Made by a program: the position numbers and the translations under genes. A stretch of DNA of 26,366 bases, taken from JBEVMS01 sp040508515 (lineage in GTDB: Bacteria; Pseudomonadota; Gammaproteobacteria; Xanthomonadales; Rhodanobacteraceae). Positions 1 to 8,560 of this stretch are shown here, piece after piece. Under the pieces are notes generated by a model. The model made no database searches. It saw nothing but the letters and a program-made list of their open reading frames with translations, and had not been told where the DNA came from. Location: assembly GCA_040508515.1 (NCBI GenBank), contig JBEVMS010000341.1:1-26366 (forward strand). The letters are read 5' to 3'. The stretch's first letter is position 1, and every line of letters begins with the position of its first letter.

Positions 1-2106
1 ATCTTTGTACTGCTGCAAATTGGCGGCCAGTTGTGCACTCGCCAAGGCATCCCCGGAGTGATCTGCATACTGTTTGTCGATTTGCTTCAGACCCAGAGCC
101 TGCTCATCGTTGTATGACTTGGCCTCATTGGGATTGGCCTTGATGCGCGCGGCAGTCGCTGCCTTCAATGCTGCGATCGCAGCAGCCTTGCCATTGTCTG
201 TCTTAGCTTGAGCCAGTAGCTCGGAGACTAGGTCGCTCCCTTTCTGCGCCTGGGCCTGAATTTTCAGGTTTTCAGCTTGGCTTTGAGCGACCCACTGATC
301 CATGGTTGCGGCACCTTGATCGGTCGCCTTCTGGGTCAGTAGGTCTTTGATGTTGTCGCGCGCGAGTACTATCTCGCTGGCGCTCGCCAGGTCGCTGTCA
401 CTGATCGTACCCTTATCGACGTTGCGGATGCCGGCCAGCCGCGTACGATACGCATCCAGCTGGCTGTTGACGCTTGATAGGTCGGTTTCGGCGGTCCCCG
501 CGGCACCAATGCCCTTCATGCGATCCCAGGCTTGCGCGACGTGATCTTTAAGCGAGTCCCAATAGCCCTCCATCTTGCCCGTGGCGTTCTTGACCTCGGC
601 AGCACGCTGCGCCAGCGCCTGGGTGGCGGCCGTCTGCGCGATGGCAGCTGCGCCCTCCGCATCACCCTGCGCCGCTAGCGCTTTGACGTTGTCATACTGC
701 GCGGCTGACAGCAGGTGATATTGGTCGTCGAGCGCCTTGATGGCCGCTACGGGATCGGTCTGCAGCTTTACGAACTGATCGACCGCTTCGTCAACACTTT
801 TGCCGGTGAGGTTCGAGAAATCAACGGCACCTTGGGCAGCCTCTTGCAGTCGATTGCCGGTGACAACGCCTGAGGCAGCAAGCTTGTCCAGTGCCTGGGC
901 CGCCGTGTCGACATCGCGCGGCGATCGCGCCACGGTCGAGGCCATGAGCATCAGCTGTCCAGTCGTTACACCGGCATAATCGCCCGTGGAGATGATCGCC
1001 TTGTTGAGCGCATCTTGTTCCTCCGCACCCTTGACTGCTGCAAAACCCATCAACGCGACGGCGGCAGCAGCACCACCTATCACAGCACCAAGCGGTGTGA
1101 AAGCTAATTCCAGCAATCCAGTGCGATTGGCTAATGTTGTAATTGAACCCTCAAAATTACGGAAGTTTCCTTGCAGTAACTCGCCAATCAGCACGCCAAG
1201 TTCTCGCCGCGCACCTGCCGAGCTAAATGACAGGTGAGAAACGGCAGCGTCGACCTTTTTAGTGCCAGCGGCAGCCTGGTCCATACCGGTGGTATCGCCC
1301 ATCTTGCGCTGAGCGGCATCGAGGGCAACGAAGGCCGCAGTCTGCTCTTCGGTCGTAAGCTTGCCAGCAGCCATCAGGCGATCAAGCGCCTGCTCGGCAG
1401 CGGCTAGATCGCTCGTGGTGCGAATGCGCTTGGACATGATCGCATCCAAGGCTTTCTCATCTGCGACCGCCTGTCGGTTGGCATTGCTTGCAGCCTGCAT
1501 CTGTGCTTGCTGGCGGTCAGCATTGGCACCGGCCGTACCGAAACTTGCAGACGTCGACTTACGAGAGGTATCGCTCTGCGCATTGGTGAGCGATGCCTCC
1601 GGTACAGCCGAATTCTGCAAAACCTTTCGCAGGTTGGCGTCATTCTCAGCTTGGCTCCTATTTAGCGCTTCCATTGCCTGGCGCGCGGCATCGGCATCCG
1701 CCTTAAAGGTGACCAGTGCCTGGTTGGCACGCAGCAGCTGGCTGTCGCTGATGGTGCTGGACTTCAGCGCATCACCGATGCCCTTGACGCTCTCAGCCGC
1801 CGACTGCGATGCGGCACCGGCCGCCTGCATCTTGTTGACGAGGTCGTTGATGACGTCGGTCGGTAGCCCTTTGACCGCCGCGTTGTAGGCGATCATCTGC
1901 TGGCGGTTGAAGCCGATCGTGTCAGCCTGCTTGAGCAAGCTGTCCAACTGGCGCTTCTGTGCAGCGCTTAGTTGTGCGATCGCGGACTGACCAGCAGCCG
2001 AGAAATCACTGTATCGGCTCTTGGCCGCGTCCAGGGCGGCCTGCATCTGTTCCGTGCTGACAGTGATATCGACACGGGCAGTGCCAAGGCTGGCTTCGTC
2101 GGCCAT
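1..2106 (-). CDS. Tail length tape measure protein (3' part missing)
   Basis: The reading frame is open on the minus strand from an ATG at 2106 to the window edge, giving about 702 residues with no stop seen; the C-terminus lies outside. The translation is Ala/Gln/Asp-rich and helical, begins MADEASLGTARVDITVSTEQ and has one hydrophobic Gly/Ala-rich patch near residue 340, typical of lambda gpH-like tape measures. Such proteins set tail length, act as the scaffold around which the tail tube polymerises, and help DNA entry. It starts 3 bases after the gpG/gpGT pair, the conserved position for a tape measure. The family call is firm from composition and synteny; total length is unknown. Confidence 0.88.
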   Translation of the reverse strand, partial: MADEASLGTARVDITVSTEQMQAALDAAKSRYSDFSAAGQSAIAQLSAAQKRQLDSLLKQADTIGFNRQQMIAYNAAVKGLPTDVINDLVNKMQAAGAASQSAAESVKGIGDALKSSTISDSQLLRANQALVTFKADADAARQAMEALNRSQAENDANLRKVLQNSAVPEASLTNAQSDTSRKSTSASFGTAGANADRQQAQMQAASNANRQAVADEKALDAIMSKRIRTTSDLAAAEQALDRLMAAGKLTTEEQTAAFVALDAAQRKMGDTTGMDQAAAGTKKVDAAVSHLSFSSAGARRELGVLIGELLQGNFRNFEGSITTLANRTGLLELAFTPLGAVIGGAAAAVALMGFAAVKGAEEQDALNKAIISTGDYAGVTTGQLMLMASTVARSPRDVDTAAQALDKLAASGVVTGNRLQEAAQGAVDFSNLTGKSVDEAVDQFVKLQTDPVAAIKALDDQYHLLSAAQYDNVKALAAQGDAEGAAAIAQTAATQALAQRAAEVKNATGKMEGYWDSLKDHVAQAWDRMKGIGAAGTAETDLSSVNSQLDAYRTRLAGIRNVDKGTISDSDLASASEIVLARDNIKDLLTQKATDQGAATMDQWVAQSQAENLKIQAQAQKGSDLVSELLAQAKTDNGKAAAIAALKAATAARIKANPNEAKSYNDEQALGLKQIDKQYADHSGDALASAQLAANLQQYKD

Positions 2107-2108
2107 GG

Positions 2109-2725
2109 TCAGTCCTTGTGCAACTCGGTGAGGGCTGCGCGCTCAATCACGCGCAGCGCGGCAAGCATCTCGTCGTAGGTCTCGCGGTCCAGATTGCGAC
2201 GGTCAAGCTCGTGGTAGACGACGGTGTAATCCAGTCCCGTAGGGCCGCCATACCCCACGCGCCACTGGGTGGATATCTGGGTGTAGAGGTCGAAGGCCGG
2301 CCAGCTCTCGGGCCAGATTTCGACCAGCGGCTCCGGATAATCTGAGAGCCGCATGCCAAGGTCAGAAGCCTCACCGGCGGTGGGACGCTGCCAGTACAGC
2401 GCCTGCACCGCCTCTGTCAGTTTCCCTTGCGGGTTACCGTGAGCGCGTCGTTGTAGCCGTGGATGATCGCCCACTCGATGCCAGGCTGGTGCTCCATAAC
2501 CAGCGTGATGCCGGCCGTATCAAGCTCGACATCAGCCTCCCACGACTCAACCAGCTTCATCACGAGCGCAGGCGGTGTGATGTCACCCTTCTGCAGCTGT
2601 TCGAGCAGATCTGCACGCGCCTCACGGGTGTAGTGCCGATACACCAGTTTCAGCTTCTGCTCGCGGCCCTGTCCTTGGATGGTCAGCGTGGCCGGGATAG
2701 TCTCGGGTGCTTTGACGATGAACAT
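2109..2725 (-). CDS. Tail assembly chaperone fusion (gpGT-like, made by -1 frameshift)
   Basis: The frame ending at 2109 has no good start of its own and is entered from the upstream 102-aa gene by a -1 slip at the heptamer G GGA AAC (minus strand, 2426-2420). The product would be about 205 aa: 102 from the first frame plus 103 from the second (beginning LTEAVQALYWQRP). In lambda the matching pair gpG and gpGT are tail assembly chaperones that recruit the major tail protein to the tape measure, and the long form is the minor one. Position between major tail protein and tape measure, the overlapping frames and a slippery site two codons before the first stop all fit. Frameshifting itself is inferred. 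Confidence 0.85.
2417..2725 (-). CDS. Tail assembly chaperone, short form (gpG-like)
   Basis: This 102-aa protein (MFIVKAPETIPATLTIQGQG...) ends TVTRKGN just after the slippery heptamer. Its ATG overlaps the stop of the major tail protein by one base (TAATG). By synteny and size it is the equivalent of lambda gpG, which keeps the tape measure soluble during tail assembly and is made in excess over the frameshifted form. No sequence motif beyond size, position and the slippery site was used. Confidence 0.82.
   Translation of the reverse strand: MFIVKAPETIPATLTIQGQGREQKLKLVYRHYTREARADLLEQLQKGDITPPALVMKLVESWEADVELDTAGITLVMEHQPGIEWAIIHGYNDALTVTRKGN
2420..2426 (-). promoter_or_regulatory. Programmed -1 frameshift site GGGAAAC
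   Basis: On the minus strand the codons ...AAG GGA AAC TGA contain G GGA AAC in zero frame, a canonical X XXY YYZ slippery heptamer that differs from lambda's G GGA AAG only in the last base. Slipping back one base reads on into the second tail chaperone frame. Confidence 0.85.
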
Positions 2726-3375
2726 TAGGCGGCCTGGTAGCGGGTGGCAGGGCTGATCAACGAGAACGTCGACTTGTTGGACATGTTCTTGTTGAGGTCC
2801 AGGGTCGGATCGCCATCGAAACTGGCGTAGGCAAGGTAATAGAGCTGGTCGCCGCCAGGCAGCGTGGCGCGCAGCACTACCGGATCGCCGCCATCAGCTG
2901 CCTGCATAGCTGCGTACCACGGAAGCTCGGGGTCATAATCCTGGGTTAGCGCGATGCTCTTGGCATTCTTGAATGTAGGGCGCTGCTGCTGCCGGCCGGT
3001 CGGGTCTTCCATGTACTGCCAGCTGGCGTACTGCTGATCGCCACCCGAGCTGGAGCTGTCGGTTACCTGGGACAGATTCACCCAGCTGCCAGCGAGCATG
3101 TACGAGCCCGCGCCAGCCCCGGCGGCAAAACTTTTGAGGCTGCTGGTATCCACCCCTTCCAGGGTGAAGCCGTTGGCGGTGGGTGCATCGGCGCGCACGA
3201 TGCGGTTGTTGAGCAGCGGCCAGCCGCTGGCCAGCACGAGGATGTCTCCTGCTTCCGGCGGCGTGGCCGTGGTGGCGACGCCGGGGTCAGCATTGCTGAT
3301 AGCGGTGATCGCGACGGCGGCGGCCAGGGTGGTGGAAATGGCAAACACGGTGCCATTGGGAAATTTTGCAGCCAT
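2725..3375 (-). CDS. Major tail tube protein
   Basis: 216 aa from the ATG at 3375, chosen because GAGGA lies just upstream and because a longer version would start upstream of an intrinsic terminator. The protein begins MAAKFPNGTVFAISTTLAAA, is rich in Gly/Ser/Ala and beta-strand-like, and carries the segment DLNKNMSNKSTFSLISPATRY near its end. Size, composition and position (after the tail terminator, before gpG/gpGT) match lambda gpV-type major tail proteins, which polymerise into the tail tube. A terminator immediately upstream suggests its transcript level is set separately from the head genes. Confidence 0.8.
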   Translation of the reverse strand: MAAKFPNGTVFAISTTLAAAVAITAISNADPGVATTATPPEAGDILVLASGWPLLNNRIVRADAPTANGFTLEGVDTSSLKSFAAGAGAGSYMLAGSWVNLSQVTDSSSSGGDQQYASWQYMEDPTGRQQQRPTFKNAKSIALTQDYDPELPWYAAMQAADGGDPVVLRATLPGGDQLYYLAYASFDGDPTLDLNKNMSNKSTFSLISPATRYQAA

Positions 3376-3400
3376 GGTGATGTCCTCTGTGCGCAGGCAC

Positions 3401-3423
3401 AAAAAAACCGGCACGAGGCCGGT
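3401..3423 (-). terminator. Intrinsic terminator inside the late operon
   Basis: On the minus strand ACCGGC-CTCGT-GCCGGT is followed by a run of T: a 6-bp stem, 5-base loop and U tract. It lies between the tail terminator gene and the major tail protein, so it would limit read-through from head genes unless polymerase is antiterminated. Confidence 0.75.
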
Positions 3424-3452
3424 GGGTTGGTGGTGGTGCGTGATGGCTTGGA

Positions 3453-3812
3453 TCAAGCAGTATCAGGGAACCAGATACCGAAGTCCTGCCGGGCTCCGTA
3501 GAGCTTCAGATCTACCTGGTACAGCCCCATGAAGGCTCCATAGGCCTCGGCAGGCAGCGCGCTGGCGATGACAGCAGCCTCGATGCTTCGCGCCAGCTGG
3601 CGTGACTCCACGCGCGTGTGCGACCAGGTAGTGATCTGGATGCGCCCGTGCTGATGATTGGGAAGTGACTTGTCGGCATAGGCATAGGCCTCGCCGCCAA
3701 CCTGCTGATAGACGATCAGTGGGAAGGTTGGATTATCAGGCGTGGTGTCCGGGTAGGCGCGCCCACCGACCAGAGGCGCGAGCAGCGCATACAGTTTGCC
3801 CTCGGGCGTCAT
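3453..3812 (-). CDS. Tail completion/terminator protein (DUF3168-like)
   Basis: 119 aa, starting MTPEGKLYALLAPLVGGRAYPDTTPDN and containing FPLIVYQQVGGEA and RIQITTWSHTRVESRQLARSIEAA. This is the usual pattern of the small DUF3168 (SPP1 gp17-like) proteins that cap the tail and join it to the head. It overlaps the preceding gp10-like gene by 4 bases and sits last in the head-tail joining cluster, where such a protein is expected. Confidence 0.75.
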   Translation of the reverse strand: MTPEGKLYALLAPLVGGRAYPDTTPDNPTFPLIVYQQVGGEAYAYADKSLPNHQHGRIQITTWSHTRVESRQLARSIEAAVIASALPAEAYGAFMGLYQVDLKLYGARQDFGIWFPDTA

Positions 3813-4336
3813 GGCAGCACGTCCTGACTGGCTGGATCAGTCAGCAGCTCACCCAGACGCTGCTGACCACGGGCAAACATCGCATCCCGCGCGCGCGTGG
3901 CGCTGCTGGTGAGCGCTGGCCGCAGGAATGCATGCGCAGGCACCCAGATCGGGCTCGGCAGCTTGCGCTTGGGATCGCTATACCAATGGCCATCCGCAGC
4001 CTTGTAGACGACGTTCGTGCGCCAGTGCCCGAACTCCAGCAGATGCCCATGCGGCGCCTTCTTAGCGTTCCAGCTCACCGAATAGACGTACTGGTGGTCA
4101 TCCGAGCGTCCGGGCTTGTAGGCCAAGTAGATCGCATCACGTAGCGCGCCAGGCTTGGCGCTCCCATCGTCAGCCGTACCCATGGGCGCCAACAGCTTGG
4201 CTTCATCGCGGATAACCTGGCCGCCAGCGACGGCCATCGAGCGCGCCAAGCTCTCACGCAATGGCGTATTGAGCCGATCAAGAGCAGCCGCGAACGCAGC
4301 GATGCCGAAATCTGCGGTCACGCCGTCATCCATCAT
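3809..4336 (-). CDS. HK97 gp10-like tail-joining protein
   Basis: 175 aa. The N-terminal part (LDRLNTPLRESLARSMAVAGGQVIRDEAKLLAP...) and the later GHLLEFGHWRTN followed by PAHAFLRPAL are the hallmark pattern of the HK97 gp10 family, which helps connect heads to tails. It overlaps its neighbours on both sides (11 and 4 bases). The start at 4336 is one of two adjacent in-frame ATGs (4336 or 4333). Confidence 0.82.
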   Translation of the reverse strand: MMDDGVTADFGIAAFAAALDRLNTPLRESLARSMAVAGGQVIRDEAKLLAPMGTADDGSAKPGALRDAIYLAYKPGRSDDHQYVYSVSWNAKKAPHGHLLEFGHWRTNVVYKAADGHWYSDPKRKLPSPIWVPAHAFLRPALTSSATRARDAMFARGQQRLGELLTDPASQDVLP

Positions 4337-4670
4337 TGCCGCCCTGCTGGCAGATCAAGTCCGTCCACTCGCGGCCGGCAAGGTCGTAACGGATCTGCTT
4401 GATGTCGAAAGTGCGCGATCCGCAAACCACCCGCATCGATGTATCGATACCCTCGCGGTAGCGGATACGGATGCTGTAAGCATCAATCGATGCAACAACG
4501 CCGTTGGCCGATCCGGTGGCAATCGAACGCATGCCTGTATGTCCAGCGATGTTGGCCCATACGGAGATCACGTCGGACCATGTGTCGATAGGCTGGCCGG
4601 CTTCATCTTGAGCTGCTGAGCGCTGCTGGATGGTGATCAAGCGGTTGAGCGTGCCCGCGGCGAGCGTCAT
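4326..4670 (-). CDS. Head closure / head-tail adaptor protein
   Basis: 114 aa beginning MTLAAGTLNRLITIQQRSAAQDEAGQ. The sequence 'LNRLITIQ' with a following 'DEAGQPIDTWSDVISVWANI' is the recognisable start of phage head-tail joining proteins (SPP1 gp16 / HK97 gp7-like). They form a ring below the connector and close the filled head. Position in the head-tail cluster supports this. Confidence 0.83.
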   Translation of the reverse strand: MTLAAGTLNRLITIQQRSAAQDEAGQPIDTWSDVISVWANIAGHTGMRSIATGSANGVVASIDAYSIRIRYREGIDTSMRVVCGSRTFDIKQIRYDLAGREWTDLICQQGGNDG

Positions 4671-5149
4671 ACGCCGAGCCCAGCCCGATAAGGCATCAGT
4701 AGCGACTGCGCTCCGAACGGCAACGCGATAGCTGCAGCTGTCGTGCCAGCCATGACGTTCTCACGGTTGGCGTAGAGGTGCCCTGTTGTAAGCAGGATAG
4801 CCGCGGTGATCGATGGATTGATCACGATGCCAGTGCAAGCCTCCAGAGCTGATGACTTCGCGACCGACAGCTCGGCATTGGCCTTCGTGAACGCGGCATC
4901 GCGCGTAATGCCAGGTGGCATCGCTGAGGCCAGCGCAATGGCATTGCCATAGGCGGCGTTCGCGGCGGCCAGATCCGACGATGAGGCCGTGATCGCAGCG
5001 ATAAGCGCGTCAGAGTCCTTCACCACCAGACGACCGAGGTATTGCCACGCGGCATCCTCGGCGGCATCGAGGTATATCTGCAGCTGCGTGGTGTCATCAC
5101 TGTCGGCGCGTACATGCGCGGCCGCGATGCTGATATCGGTCAGGGACAT
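4667..5149 (-). CDS. Head-tail connector protein (gp6-like)
   Basis: 160 aa, beginning MSLTDISIAAAHVRADSDDTT and followed by LQIYLDAAEDAAWQYLGR, the typical start of gp6/SPP1 gp15-like connector subunits that bind the portal ring. The middle (about residues 50-105) is an Ala/Ser-rich stretch longer than in the shortest family members. The C-terminal ITAAILLTTGHLYANRENV is the usual helix with the conserved 'HLYxNRE' signature. It overlaps both neighbours. Confidence 0.83.
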   Translation of the reverse strand: MSLTDISIAAAHVRADSDDTTQLQIYLDAAEDAAWQYLGRLVVKDSDALIAAITASSSDLAAANAAYGNAIALASAMPPGITRDAAFTKANAELSVAKSSALEACTGIVINPSITAAILLTTGHLYANRENVMAGTTAAAIALPFGAQSLLMPYRAGLGV

Positions 5150-5364
5150 CAGCCGGCCTTCTTGCGCCCGCGCATCTTGTTTTCCGGTGCATCGCCGAGC
5201 GCCTTGCTTGCCAGTGCGGCATCGGGTGGTATTTCGTCTGCTGGCTTAGCCAGTCGGTTGGACACCAGTTCGGCGGCGTGTGCCTTGTCGGTCACGAAGG
5301 CATCGCCGCGCCGTATACGGCGGCCGTCCTTCGCGTTATAAGAAGCGAGAGCGATCAGTTTCAT
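5149..5364 (-). CDS. Small protein between capsid and connector genes
   Basis: 71 aa from the ATG at 5364 (MKLIALASYNAKDGRRIRRG...). This start avoids a long overlap with the capsid gene. Charged, with a basic tail (KMRGRKKAG) and no membrane segment. Small proteins occur at this position in many HK97-type phages, and I do not know a defined function. It shares one base with the connector gene start. A stem-loop lies just upstream. Confidence 0.6.
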   Translation of the reverse strand: MKLIALASYNAKDGRRIRRGDAFVTDKAHAAELVSNRLAKPADEIPPDAALASKALGDAPENKMRGRKKAG

Positions 5365-5372
5365 GGGTAGCC

Positions 5373-5392
5373 GGCCCAGGTTGCCCTGGGCC
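5373..5392 (-). other. Stem-loop after the capsid gene (GNRA loop)
   Basis: On the minus strand GGCCCAGG-GCAA-CCTGGGCC forms a perfect 8-bp stem with a GCAA tetraloop, 16 bases after the capsid stop. There is no T run, so it is not a standard terminator. It could stabilise the capsid mRNA 3' end or reduce translation of the next gene. Confidence 0.55.
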
Positions 5393-5408
5393 ACTCCGTT
5401 GATATGGA

Positions 5409-6623
5409 TCAGCCGCCATCGGCAGCGAAGGTGCCGTTGACGAAGGCCTTGGGACGGCTGACTGCCAGCGCCAAACGCTCTTCGCACAGAACGGTGACCA
5501 TGTTCTTGACGAAGTTGTCCTGGTCCTCGGTCGACACATAGACACCAGCCTGCTCGCGGTCGAATACGGTTGCGGCAAGCTTGAAATTACCGACCAGGAA
5601 CTCGTCCGTGCCCAGTGCGAAGGACTGTGCCACCGGAAGACCCCACAGCATCGGAGCGTTGGGCGCGCCTGGGTTGCCGAAGAGGTAGCGGTCCTGGCTA
5701 TCCTTGGTCAGCTGAAGCTGAGCCCACGCCTGCGGGTTCAGCACGATGCCGTCCGCTGGGTAGTAGGACTGCCACACCTGCAGGATGGCCAGGCGGATGG
5801 TGTCGGCGATATTCGGGTTGGTGACCGCAAACGGTGCTGCATATGCGGTCGCCTGCGGGACTAGGCCGAGCAGGTTTTCACCGGTGCCGTCGCCGGCCAG
5901 CAGCTGCGCGTCCTCGACCAGCGCCAGACCCTGCGTCAGACGGCCGTCGATGATCGAGCGAAGCTGTGGAAAGTCCGCCAACACCTGTTTGGTCGCCTTC
6001 ATCCAGTGCGCGATCGTGCGCACAGGCACGTCGACACGCTCGAACGTCAGATCAGATTGCGCCTTAAGGGTGCCTTCGGGCGCCGGTGCGGCGCCGTTGG
6101 TGAACAACAGCTCGCGTACCCACTCGATCAGGTTGCTGGACGTGGTGCCCGATCCAAGCAGCTGGCGAACGCTCACCGGTCGCAGGGGATCCTGCACGAC
6201 ACCGGCAAGGCGATCGGACCAGATGCCTGGGCCGCCCGAGCCAGTCACCGAGGTGATGTTCTTCAGCTCGACGATGGGACTGATGCCCTTCGCACCACGG
6301 ATGCCCTTCTCGGCCCACTCCTTGAACTCGGTATTATCAATCAGCATGTGGCCGGCCGACTTCTCCTGCAGCCGCTTGCCATTGCCGGCCGGCTGGGCCG
6401 CACGCTGTTCCAGCTCATGCAGACGCGCGTACATCTTGGCGCTCTTCTCGGCCAGTTCCTGCAGCTCGCCCTTGGTGGATTCCTGCACCTTGCCGTGATT
6501 GGTCTGCTCTTCGCCGATCTTCTTCAGCTTCTCCGACACCTCGTCGTAGTGCTTCTTGTTGTCTTCCTTCTGCGACTTGATCGCCTCGAGGATTTCGCCT
6601 TTGATTTCGTTACCGTCAGCCAT
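5409..6623 (-). CDS. Major capsid protein, HK97 fold
   Basis: 404 aa. Residues 1 to about 80 are highly charged and coiled-coil-like (EILEAIKSQKEDNKKHYDEV...), matching the delta/scaffold domain that the prohead protease removes. The remainder contains features common in HK97 gp5-like capsids: VRQLLGSGTTSSNLIEWVRE, a run of APAPEGTLKAQSDLTFE, and LLAGDGTGENLLGLV. The protein builds the icosahedral head. It lies directly after the protease gene, with 12 bases between, as in HK97. Confidence 0.92.
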   Translation of the reverse strand: MADGNEIKGEILEAIKSQKEDNKKHYDEVSEKLKKIGEEQTNHGKVQESTKGELQELAEKSAKMYARLHELEQRAAQPAGNGKRLQEKSAGHMLIDNTEFKEWAEKGIRGAKGISPIVELKNITSVTGSGGPGIWSDRLAGVVQDPLRPVSVRQLLGSGTTSSNLIEWVRELLFTNGAAPAPEGTLKAQSDLTFERVDVPVRTIAHWMKATKQVLADFPQLRSIIDGRLTQGLALVEDAQLLAGDGTGENLLGLVPQATAYAAPFAVTNPNIADTIRLAILQVWQSYYPADGIVLNPQAWAQLQLTKDSQDRYLFGNPGAPNAPMLWGLPVAQSFALGTDEFLVGNFKLAATVFDREQAGVYVSTEDQDNFVKNMVTVLCEERLALAVSRPKAFVNGTFAADGG

Positions 6624-6635
6624 GATGGCTACTCC

Positions 6636-7292
6636 TTACAGGGATTGAATGGCGGCCAGGATGTCGGCCAGTTCGTTGGTTGCCTGGCTGCCGGACTCGC
6701 TCCGGAGCAGATGGCTCAGGCCTTTGCCAGCGATGGCAGCGGCCTGGGACTTGGAGAAGCCTGCCTCGCGCAGGAACTTCTCAAATTCTGGTAGTGCGGG
6801 AAGGTTTCCATGGCGCAGAGCGCTTTTCACCGCGTCGATGCGTGCTGCATCGTTCGCAGGGAACGTGACCAGCGAGCATTCCCACAGATCCACGTCGCTG
6901 ATCGTGCGCACACCGGTTTTTTCGTCGGTGCTACTGCTTCGCGTGACGAAGCCGATGGAAAGGCCCGACAACGCATTCGCTTTCAGCAGCGCATAGGCCT
7001 CGCCGGCCTGCTGCACATCGTTTTTCAGAAGCTGACCTTCCACCAACAGGCCGTTGGCGTCCTCGGTCATGGACGTATAGACGCCGATCGGCTGGCTGCT
7101 GTCATGCTGCCACAGCAGCGCCGGCATGCGGCCCGCGGCTTTCTTCTCGGCGAGCGACCGCGCGAACGCGCCGGGCGCCACGATGTCGCCGTAGCTGTCC
7201 ACGTTGCCGAAAACGGATCCGTACCCAGAAAAAAAGCCGTCATCACTGACGGCCTTGACCTGGAACGATAGGTTGCGTGTTTCAAGGCTCAT
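6636..7292 (-). CDS. HK97-type prohead maturation protease
   Basis: 218 aa, peptidase family U35/S78. Visible features are SGYGSVFGNVDSYGDIVAPGAF near the N-terminus, the catalytic His in ALLWQHD (about residue 63), the catalytic Ser in LSGLSIGF (about residue 112), and an acidic residue in LWECSLVTFPAN (about residue 138). It cleaves the capsid delta domain before DNA packaging. It overlaps the portal stop by one base and precedes the capsid gene. Confidence 0.93.
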   Translation of the reverse strand: MSLETRNLSFQVKAVSDDGFFSGYGSVFGNVDSYGDIVAPGAFARSLAEKKAAGRMPALLWQHDSSQPIGVYTSMTEDANGLLVEGQLLKNDVQQAGEAYALLKANALSGLSIGFVTRSSSTDEKTGVRTISDVDLWECSLVTFPANDAARIDAVKSALRHGNLPALPEFEKFLREAGFSKSQAAAIAGKGLSHLLRSESGSQATNELADILAAIQSL

Positions 7293-8560
7293 CAGTTGCC
7301 CCCTTGCGGTGCGATACCGGGCCTGGCCTGGCCGAGTTTGTCCAGTGGCAACATCGTGCTGTTGGCGAGCAGCTGATTGGCACCAGCGACGCTATCGAGG
7401 TCTTCCAGCGAACGCACCTCGTCCGGTGTCATCCATGAATTTCCGATGGCACTGGCATAGAGCGCAGCACGCGCCGCACTATCTCCGCGAAGCAGGCTAT
7501 TGACGTTGAATTTGACGAAGTAGCGCCCGCGTTCAGCTGGATCAATCAGCTTGGTATTCATCACCTGCTCGATTGAGCGCAGAAGCGGCGCCAGCGTATA
7601 GGTTAGGAACTGCAGATTCATGCCTTCCAGCGAGCTAGCCCAGCTAGATGCCTTGTCGGTGTGTCCAATTAGCTGGGGTGGCATGCCGAACCAGCGGCAT
7701 AATTCCTCGATGTTGAAGCGCCGGCTCTCCAGCATCTGCGCATCGGCTGGATTCATGGTGATGCCGGTATAGTCCATGCCGTTTTCCAGAACCATCACCT
7801 TGCCCATGTTCGACGAGCCGGTGAACTGCTGGATGCTGCTGCGGATCTGCTCGCGCTGGTCGGCCTTGAGTGTCTGCGCGTACTTTATGAAGCCCGAAGC
7901 AGTCAGGCCGGACTGGAAAATCTTGCTCGCAGCCTCATCGGTGCCGATCGATCGGCCGATGGTCTGCCGCGCCATGGCGATGGGCGACATGCCGACCAGG
8001 CCATCAACACCGAAGCCCTTAACATGAAGGATTTCGTCTTGGCTGAAGTCGTCTACCTCATCACCGCGCGCAAATGCGAACCGGATTTCTCCAGTGTCAA
8101 GCTGATACGGCGTGGTGAACTCCGGACGTAGAGGATTTAGCGCCACCAGCACGCCGCTGGACATCACTTTACGGCTGTATGCGTTGCCCCATAGGTCGAT
8201 GCTTGCTACCTGCATGGAAATGAAGTCGAAGGCCGTCATCCAACCATTGGGCCGGTCGTGCAGGATCGAATACAGCGGATAGTCCCGCGCCACCGACCGC
8301 TTCCCCGATTTGGACACTTGATAGACCGATAGCGGCAGGGAGGCGATGATTTCTGCCTTTTTCCGCACGCATGCCCACACCGCTCCCTGCTGCAGCGCGC
8401 GCGGTACCGTGACCTCTTTGCCAGCATCGCTGTTTGCACGCCAGAACGGCGAGATACCGCGGCCGCCGCCGGTTGCCGGGTACCAACCGCGGCCCAGGCT
8501 GCCGAGAAACCCCGAACAGCCGTCGAAAAAGTTGGTCACCGCGCCAGAATTACTCGCCAT
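7292..8560 (-). CDS. Portal protein (HK97 family)
   Basis: 422 aa from the ATG at 8560. A TTG at 8590 would add 10 residues but lies deep in the small gene upstream. Characteristic stretches are VPRALQQGAVWACVRKKAEIIASLPLSVYQ, LHDRPNGWMTAFDF, LHVKGFGVDGLVGMSPI and RFNIEELCRWFGMPPQLIGH. The dodecameric portal is the DNA entry channel and the docking site for terminase and connector. It follows terminase and precedes the protease, the standard order. Confidence 0.93.
   Translation of the reverse strand: MASNSGAVTNFFDGCSGFLGSLGRGWYPATGGGRGISPFWRANSDAGKEVTVPRALQQGAVWACVRKKAEIIASLPLSVYQVSKSGKRSVARDYPLYSILHDRPNGWMTAFDFISMQVASIDLWGNAYSRKVMSSGVLVALNPLRPEFTTPYQLDTGEIRFAFARGDEVDDFSQDEILHVKGFGVDGLVGMSPIAMARQTIGRSIGTDEAASKIFQSGLTASGFIKYAQTLKADQREQIRSSIQQFTGSSNMGKVMVLENGMDYTGITMNPADAQMLESRRFNIEELCRWFGMPPQLIGHTDKASSWASSLEGMNLQFLTYTLAPLLRSIEQVMNTKLIDPAERGRYFVKFNVNSLLRGDSAARAALYASAIGNSWMTPDEVRSLEDLDSVAGANQLLANSTMLPLDKLGQARPGIAPQGGN

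Noticed and set aside
2725..3456. Longer major tail protein start at 3456
   Set aside because: It would read through an intrinsic terminator hairpin; the ATG at 3375 has GAGGA in front.
5785..6794. Long plus-strand ORFs opposite the capsid gene
   Set aside because: Shadows of the capsid and protease genes; low-complexity composition and no ribosome site.
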